Assembly (NCBI GenBank): GCA_964639665.1
Contig: CAZXEU010000048.1
Location: 1 to 13,503, forward strand
Length of the DNA: 13,503 bases
Direction: 5' to 3'
From: CAZXEU01 sp964639665
Lineage (GTDB): Bacteria > Bacteroidota > Rhodothermia > Rhodothermales > Bin80
Every line of letters starts with the position of its first letter. The first letter of the stretch is position 1. Shown here one piece after another: positions 7,120-11,629 of this stretch. The notes under the pieces are model-generated. The model worked only from the letters and a program-made list of their open reading frames with translations, did not search any database and had not been told where the DNA came from. A program made the position numbers and the translations under genes.

Positions 7120-8928
7120 CTAAACGAACGAGTTGGGAGTCAATCGCTTGGTGATCATGTCACCGGTTGCGGCACCTGCGGGCACCATGGGGAACACCAT
7201 CTCCTCCTTGGCCACCCGAAACTCCATGAGCGCCGGCCTGTCCTTCACCCGCCATGCTTCGTCGATGATGGCGCGGGCTTCTTCGGGCGTATCCGCGCGC
7301 AATCCTACGCAGTGATTTGCCTCGGCCAGCTTGACAAAGTCCGGATTGGTATCGGAAAGATCCGTGTGGCTATACCGCTCCTCGTGGAAAAGCTCCTGCC
7401 ACTGGCGAACCATGCCGAGGAAGCGATTGTTGATCACAACGAGCTTGAGCGGGAGCTTGTGGGCGGCTGCAACGCTCATTTCCTGCGCATTCATCACGAA
7501 TCCTCCGTCTCCGCTGATGCAGACCACGGGCCTGTCCAGGCCCATTTCGCGCATGCCAAAGGCCGCGCCCATGGCTGCCGGCATGCCGAAGCCCATCGTA
7601 CCCAGTCCGCCGGACGTAATGTGCGTGCGGGGATGCAGGAACCGGAAATACTGAGCCGTCCACATCTGGTGCTGTCCCACGTCCGTGACCACAACCGCAT
7701 CGCCTTGCGTTTGTCTGCGGAGCTCTTCTATCACGAATTGTGCGCGGAGCTCGTCATCGTGCTCATAACCGAGAGGACACTCGCGGCGCCATTCCTCGAT
7801 TTCCGCCAGCCAGTCTCCTGTGTCCTTTGCTTCGATGCTGTGCTGCAATTCTGTCAGCACAGCATTTACATCGCCCAGAACCGCACAGTCGGCAAATACA
7901 TTCTTGGAAATGCAGGATTGGTCAATTTCTATATGAATGACCTTGGCATGCGGGGCCCAGGAGTCCAGCTTGCCCGTGACGCGGTCATCAAATCGGGCGC
8001 CGACGGCAATAATCAGGTCGCAGTGCTGAATGGCCTGGTTTGCCCACCACGTGCCGTGCATGCCCAGCATGCCGAGTGACAGCGGGTCGTTTTCGGGAAA
8101 CGCTCCCAGACCGTGCAGTGTCGTCGTTACGGGAATGCCTCCGCGCCGCGCAATACCGGCCAGCAGATCCGAGGCGTTGCTGCCTACCGCTCCTCCTCCC
8201 ACATAGAGAACGGGGCGCTTTGCCTGTGCGATCATCCTTGCCGCACGCTCTATTTTTTCCGGACGCCCATCGGTTGACACAGCGTATCCGCGCATGGAAA
8301 CCACACGGGGGTAACGGAACGTCGTCTCGGCCAGCAGCACATCCTTTGGAAGATCCACCAGGACGGGTCCTGGCCTGCCTGTACGGGCAATGTGGTAGGC
8401 TTCCTTGACCGTACGCGCAAGATCCTTTACGTCGCGAACCAGGTAACTGTGCTTGGTTATCGACCGGGTTATACCGACGGCATCGCATTCCTGGAAGGCG
8501 TCGTTACCGATGAGTCCCGTCGGTACCTGACCGGTGAAAACAACAATCGGAACGGAGTCCATGTACGCATCGGCGATGCCCGTAACCGTGTTGGTGGCAC
8601 CGGGGCCGCTGGTAACAAGAACGGTCCCCACCTTGCCGGTGGCCTTCGCGTATCCTTCTGCAGCGTGTGCCCCACCTTGCTCGTGCCGAACCAGCACGTG
8701 CTCGAATCCGGGCTTGATGCGCGCCATTTCGTCGTAGATCTTGATGACGGCCCCGCCCGGATGACCGAAAACAATCTTGACATCTTCTGCCTCCAGAGAG
8801 CGCAGAAAAATCTCCGCGCCCGACATGGGGCGAAGCAGCTCCTCCGCCTCGACCGTGGGATCCGGAAGCGAGTCACTGACCACGTCCAAAGAGTGGACCT
8901 TGGTATGAGTGTCATAAAGCGTGGTCAT
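7120..8928 (-). CDS. ilvB: acetolactate synthase large (catalytic) subunit
   Basis: This ThDP-, Mg2+- and FAD-dependent enzyme joins two pyruvates to 2-acetolactate, or pyruvate with 2-oxobutyrate to 2-aceto-2-hydroxybutyrate. From the chosen ATG it has 602 residues. The N-terminal ThDP domain contains GHPGGAV (55-61) and the catalytic Glu in RHEQGGAHAAEG (E83). The central FAD region contains GARFDDRVTGKL (310-321). The C-terminal domain carries the ThDP/Mg motif GDGG (473-476) through INN (499-501). About 35 residues precede the conserved fold, more than in most homologues. A second in-frame ATG at 8826 would remove most of them, and one at 9045 would add 39 unlikely residues rich in Cys, His and Arg. 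No Shine-Dalgarno marks either start. It is the first gene of the operon and is preceded by a 532-base non-coding region. Confidence 0.95.
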   Translation of the reverse strand: MTTLYDTHTKVHSLDVVSDSLPDPTVEAEELLRPMSGAEIFLRSLEAEDVKIVFGHPGGAVIKIYDEMARIKPGFEHVLVRHEQGGAHAAEGYAKATGKVGTVLVTSGPGATNTVTGIADAYMDSVPIVVFTGQVPTGLIGNDAFQECDAVGITRSITKHSYLVRDVKDLARTVKEAYHIARTGRPGPVLVDLPKDVLLAETTFRYPRVVSMRGYAVSTDGRPEKIERAARMIAQAKRPVLYVGGGAVGSNASDLLAGIARRGGIPVTTTLHGLGAFPENDPLSLGMLGMHGTWWANQAIQHCDLIIAVGARFDDRVTGKLDSWAPHAKVIHIEIDQSCISKNVFADCAVLGDVNAVLTELQHSIEAKDTGDWLAEIEEWRRECPLGYEHDDELRAQFVIEELRRQTQGDAVVVTDVGQHQMWTAQYFRFLHPRTHITSGGLGTMGFGMPAAMGAAFGMREMGLDRPVVCISGDGGFVMNAQEMSVAAAHKLPLKLVVINNRFLGMVRQWQELFHEERYSHTDLSDTNPDFVKLAEANHCVGLRADTPEEARAIIDEAWRVKDRPALMEFRVAKEEMVFPMVPAGAATGDMITKRLTPNSFV

Positions 8929-8988
8929 GGCACTATTGCTTTGGCTAACTCGTCGGATGCGATGGTCTGCTACGAATGCATGACATGC

Positions 8989-9002
8989 GCACGTAAACGT
9001 GC
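8989..9002. promoter_or_regulatory. 14-base perfect inverted repeat, possible operator
   Basis: GCACGT-AA-ACGTGC is a perfect inverted repeat with six-base arms, centred about 68 bases before the ilvB ATG. Pairing resumes two bases further out (AT/AT at 8985-8986 and 9005-9006). Its size and near-zero spacer resemble a site for a dimeric DNA-binding regulator. As RNA it could fold only into a short stem with a UUUA loop. The regulator is unknown, and no regulator gene lies in the window. Confidence 0.4.
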
Positions 9003-9101
9003 ATATACGAATTGGTTCGACTGCGGTGCCCGACTTGGCAGGCAATGCGTCAATCCCGGTTGGCGGTTACACGAATTCCGTTACGAACGGCAACTGAAAC
9101 C

Positions 9102-9118
9102 CGCGCGCGCGCACGTAT
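9102..9118. repeat. alternating pyrimidine-purine (mainly CG) tract
   Basis: Seventeen consecutive bases alternate strictly between pyrimidine and purine, beginning with five CG steps (CGCGCGCGCG) and ending in CACGTAT. Such tracts can adopt left-handed Z-DNA under negative supercoiling. Two shorter alternating runs lie at 8984-8995 and 8997-9009. The sequence is visible directly; any structural role is inference. Confidence 0.6.
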
Positions 9119-9252
9119 TCACACGAATTGCGCGACACGGCTCCGGCCGGACATCTCTCGGAGACTCTCGCTCCGGCAGTGAGCAGCACGCAATGTGCTC
9201 CGGGTCCCGGCCCGGCTGCCATCCATGGCTTTACTTTGCCCCATGTACATAA

Positions 9253-9281
9253 AATAGACAAATATTCTGACCGGCGATCAA
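9253..9281 (-). promoter_or_regulatory. candidate promoter of the ilv-leu operon
   Basis: The most AT-rich patch in the window lies here. On the minus strand TTGATC (9281-9276) is followed after 17 bases by TCTATT (9258-9253), a weak match (4 of 6) to a -10 box; TATTTT two bases further on is an alternative. A sequence close to the Bacteroidota -7 element TAnnTTTG (AATATTTG, 9266-9259) also occurs, but without a clear -33 TTTG. Transcription from here would give a leader of about 300 bases before ilvB. The assignment is weak. Confidence 0.3.
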
Positions 9282-9289
9282 TTCATCGC
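9274..9289. promoter_or_regulatory. 16-base near-palindrome next to candidate promoter
   Basis: GCGATCAATTCATCGC reads the same on the opposite strand at 14 of 16 positions, with perfect five-base outer arms GCGAT/ATCGC. It overlaps the candidate -35 box at 9276-9281, which is where a repressor or activator of the ilv operon could bind. No function is known; the symmetry is what is seen. Confidence 0.35.
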
Positions 9290-9460
9290 ATCTGGCGCCA
9301 CACGGCCCGAACCCGCGCCCTTCCTCGTGTGTAATCCGAGGTTCGCAAGACGCAGCATCCAGCCGATTCGGCACCTGCGAAAATCCAGCGCGCAGCACAG
9401 GGTTGCTGCTGCAGGCATCTTTCACGATAGGTTCACCACGAGCCCGAGCCCAGTGTCAGG

Positions 9461-10339
9461 CTAGATGGCCGCTCGCAGCAGTCTGGACGGCGTCAGCAGG
9501 TACAGGAAACCGCCGTAGGGACTTGCATCGACCAGGTCCTCGTCGATGTCCACGCCCAATGTCCGGACTGCGCCGCCTGGCAAATGGACCACCACCGCAT
9601 CCGAGCGTACGAGCCACAAGTGCCCATCCTGCGCTGCCATGGCGCGCGTGAGATGTGCGAGCCCCTCTGCCAGTGTTCCGGAGAAGCCTCCAAAATGATC
9701 ATATACCAGGATTGCATCCCTGGCCGCATCGGCCACAAATAACCAGCTTTCATCCACGGCCAGAGCTACTGGCTCCCGCAACGAGGCCCCGGCATTGCCG
9801 TAGGCGCCGATAACCCTCTCGGGCCTGCGCCACGCATCCCATTTTAGCACAACGCCTTCGAATCGCTCAAGCGCAAAGATCTCGCTGGACGGACTCGTCG
9901 CGACGGCTACGGGTTGGCCCTCACTTCCGTCCTGCTCCCCTGCCGACAGGAATGCTTCCGAGCGCAGAACGGGCAGCGTTTCCATGTGCAGGGAGGCCCC
10001 GGAAAAGCGCTGCAAGCGTCCGTTGCCCATGTCGGCGACTACCACGACGAGCCCGTTGGTGGGATCCACATCCGAAGGGCCGTCAAACTGGCCATGGTCG
10101 GAGCCCGGGCCGCCGATGCTAGCCAGGACTGTGCCGTCCGGCGCCAGCTTGTCTACCACATCCCGTCCCGCATCCGCCACGTAGAGGAAACCGCGCGTGT
10201 CAACGGCCAGGGCGCGGGCGTCCTGGAAATGCGCAAGAATCTCCTGAGCGCGCAGGACGGTGTCCGGCGCCTGCGCCCACGCCGCCGCGCCACCACAGCC
10301 CAGCCCGAGAGCCAGGCTCAGCCAGAGAGGACCTCGCAT
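9461..10339 (-). CDS. exported NHL-repeat beta-propeller protein, function unknown
   Basis: I do not recognise a specific family member. The 292-residue protein starts with a signal peptide: MRGPLWL, a hydrophobic Leu/Ala/Gly stretch to about residue 20, and a signal peptidase I-like site after AWAQA (24). A cysteine at 15 is preceded by GLG, a poor lipobox, so periplasmic or secreted localisation is more likely than lipoprotein. At least four NHL-like units follow: ALAVDTRGFLYVADAGR (43-59), a unit around DVDPTNGLVVVVADMGNGR (90-108), one near 143-168, and ALAVDESWLFVADAARD (192-208). About 250 residues of repeats would fit a six-bladed propeller. The start is three bases after purD and in its frame, with AGGAA seven bases upstream. 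Such propellers usually bind ligands or proteins. No catalytic motif is visible, and its link to mutS-purD is unclear. Confidence 0.75.
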   Translation of the reverse strand: MRGPLWLSLALGLGCGGAAAWAQAPDTVLRAQEILAHFQDARALAVDTRGFLYVADAGRDVVDKLAPDGTVLASIGGPGSDHGQFDGPSDVDPTNGLVVVVADMGNGRLQRFSGASLHMETLPVLRSEAFLSAGEQDGSEGQPVAVATSPSSEIFALERFEGVVLKWDAWRRPERVIGAYGNAGASLREPVALAVDESWLFVADAARDAILVYDHFGGFSGTLAEGLAHLTRAMAAQDGHLWLVRSDAVVVHLPGGAVRTLGVDIDEDLVDASPYGGFLYLLTPSRLLRAAI

Positions 10340-10342
10340 AGC

Positions 10343-11617
10343 CTAGTTCCTGAGACCCTTGCGCCCGATATCCCTGCGGTAGTGGGCATCGGCAAAGTCC
10401 AGCCGCTTGACGGCGCTATAGCTTCGATCCAGCGCCTGGCCAAGATTCTCGCCCATTCCCGTCACTCCGAGCACGCGGCCGCCGGCCGTTACGATGCGTC
10501 CCTGGTCGTTCACCTTGGTCCCGGCGTGAAATACCGTTACATCCGGCATGGTGGCCACTTCCTGCAGGCCGGTTATGGGCATGCCGCTGCGATACGGTCC
10601 TGGATATCCGCCGGAGGCCATCACGACACAGGCCGCGGCGGCCTTTCGGGTTCCCAGGCGAACGGAGGCCAACCGACCACTAGCCAGCGCGGCAAATGCC
10701 TCTACCAGATCCCCGTCCATCAGCGGCAGCACGGCCTGTGCCTCGGGGTCGCCGAGACGGCAATTGAATTCTACTACCTTGGGGCCCTCCTGTGTCAGCA
10801 TAATGCCCACGTACAGGCAGCCGCGGTAGGGCCTGTCCTCCGACGCCAGGCCTTCGAGCGTAGGTTCCACGATTTCTCGGCAAACACGGGCCAGCACCAC
10901 CTCATCCGCTATCGGCGCGGGCGCGTAGGCCCCCATGCCGCCTGTGTTAGGTCCTGAGTCCGAATCACCCACGCGCTTGTGATCCTGCGCGGGTGCCAGC
11001 GTCACATACGAGTCTCCATCGGTCAGGACAAAGATGCTTGCTTCCTCGCCCTCCATAAACTCTTCGATGACCACTTCGTCGCCGGCGTCGCCAAAATCGC
11101 GGCCATTCATGAGACGCTTCAGCGCCTGCTGGGCTTCTCGCTGGTCCGTGCAAATCAGGGCCCCCTTTCCGGCAGCCAGTCCGCTGGCCTTGACCACGAT
11201 AGGCGCAGGGGTAGTTCGGAGATAGGAAGCTGCAGCGCCGTAGTCGCGGAACGTAGCGTATGCCGCAGTTGGGATGCCGCGGCGCGCCATGAAGTCCTTG
11301 GCAAAGGCCTTGCTTCCCTCGATCTCCGCCGCCGCCGCCGATGGTCCCACCACGGGCATGCGGCATGCCGAAAACGCATCCGCGACGCCAGCCACGAGCG
11401 GCACTTCGGGTCCGACAACGGTGAGGCCGATATTCTCGCGGCGAACCAGGGCAAGGAGTCCCGGAATGTCGTCTGCCTTGACAGGCACATTCTTTCCGAC
11501 CTGCAGCGTCCCGGCATTGCCCGGGGCAATCATGATGTTCGCTTTTTCGTCACTCTGCGAGAGGCAATGCGCGAGCGCGTGCTCTCTGCCACCGCCGCCC
11601 ACTACAAGAATGGTCAT
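10343..11617 (-). CDS. purD: phosphoribosylamine--glycine ligase (GARS)
   Basis: This enzyme joins glycine to 5-phosphoribosylamine using ATP, the second step of purine synthesis. It has 424 residues, normal for a stand-alone bacterial GARS not fused to PurM or PurN. The N-terminal domain opens with ILVVGGGGREHALAHCL (3-19). VVGPEVPLVAG (67-77) and GSKAFAKDFM (101-110) follow. The ATP-grasp core contains VVKASGLAAGKGA (141-153), HKRVGDSDSGPNTGGMGAY (213-231) and the family signature NCRLGDPEAQ (285-294). The C-terminal domain ends after DFADAHYRRDIG. The ATG follows the mutS stop by 12 bases, with no Shine-Dalgarno, and the TAG stop is three bases before the next gene. Confidence 0.97.
   Translation of the reverse strand: MTILVVGGGGREHALAHCLSQSDEKANIMIAPGNAGTLQVGKNVPVKADDIPGLLALVRRENIGLTVVGPEVPLVAGVADAFSACRMPVVGPSAAAAEIEGSKAFAKDFMARRGIPTAAYATFRDYGAAASYLRTTPAPIVVKASGLAAGKGALICTDQREAQQALKRLMNGRDFGDAGDEVVIEEFMEGEEASIFVLTDGDSYVTLAPAQDHKRVGDSDSGPNTGGMGAYAPAPIADEVVLARVCREIVEPTLEGLASEDRPYRGCLYVGIMLTQEGPKVVEFNCRLGDPEAQAVLPLMDGDLVEAFAALASGRLASVRLGTRKAAAACVVMASGGYPGPYRSGMPITGLQEVATMPDVTVFHAGTKVNDQGRIVTAGGRVLGVTGMGENLGQALDRSYSAVKRLDFADAHYRRDIGRKGLRN
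10347..10351 (-). promoter_or_regulatory. Shine-Dalgarno-like site of the NHL-repeat gene
   Basis: AGGAA on the minus strand lies seven bases before the ATG at 10339, inside the last codons of purD. It supports that start and is one of only two recognisable ribosome sites in the window. Confidence 0.5.
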
Positions 11618-11629
11618 AGTGAATTCAGT

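Larger units (their letters stand above)
1..8928 (-). other. branched-chain amino acid operon ilvBNC-leuBACD-cimA
   Basis: Eight same-strand genes with gaps of 9, 25, 5, 31, 16, 20 and 12 bases form one probable transcription unit. No spacer inside it is long enough for an obvious promoter or terminator. Together they supply all specific enzymes for valine, leucine and pyruvate-derived isoleucine except dihydroxyacid dehydratase (ilvD) and a branched-chain aminotransferase (ilvE). The left end of the operon is outside the window. Co-transcription is inferred from spacing only. Confidence 0.8.
8929..9460. other. 532-base non-coding region upstream of ilvB
   Basis: This is the only long stretch without a credible gene. 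Reading frames through it, such as about 64 codons from a TTG near 9261, 43 codons from an ATG near 9246, and 19 codons near 9003, show no family resemblance and no run of Ile, Leu or Val codons. It holds an AT-rich patch (about 9243-9270), a near-palindrome (9274-9289), an alternating CG tract (9102-9118) and a perfect inverted repeat (8989-9002). No tRNA T-arm with matching stem was found. It probably contains the ilv operon promoter and an untranslated leader, and the 3' end of the upstream mutS-purD transcript. Confidence 0.7.

Noticed and set aside
8946..9003. 19-codon frame (MHVYVRMSCIR...) before ilvB as an attenuation leader peptide
   Set aside because: It has only two Val and one Ile, no codon run for the regulated amino acids, no ribosome site, and no terminator/antiterminator pair follows.
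8929..9045. ilvB start at 9045, giving 641 residues
   Set aside because: The extra 39 residues are rich in Cys, His and Arg, do not match acetolactate synthases, and lie over the inverted repeat in the likely leader.
9067..9261. 64-codon frame starting at TTG in the ilvB upstream region
   Set aside because: It has a TTG start without a Shine-Dalgarno, low-complexity Gly/Pro/Ala/Arg composition from the GC-rich tract and no similarity I recognise; likely chance.
9295..9345. GGGTTCGGGCC resembling a tRNA T-arm
   Set aside because: The flanks do not form the T-stem, and no anticodon or acceptor stem can be placed.
9381..9420. GCAGCA...TGCTGC hairpin after the NHL gene as a terminator
   Set aside because: The stem is six pairs and the only T-run (TTTT) is eight bases away from it. 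That is too weak to call an intrinsic terminator.
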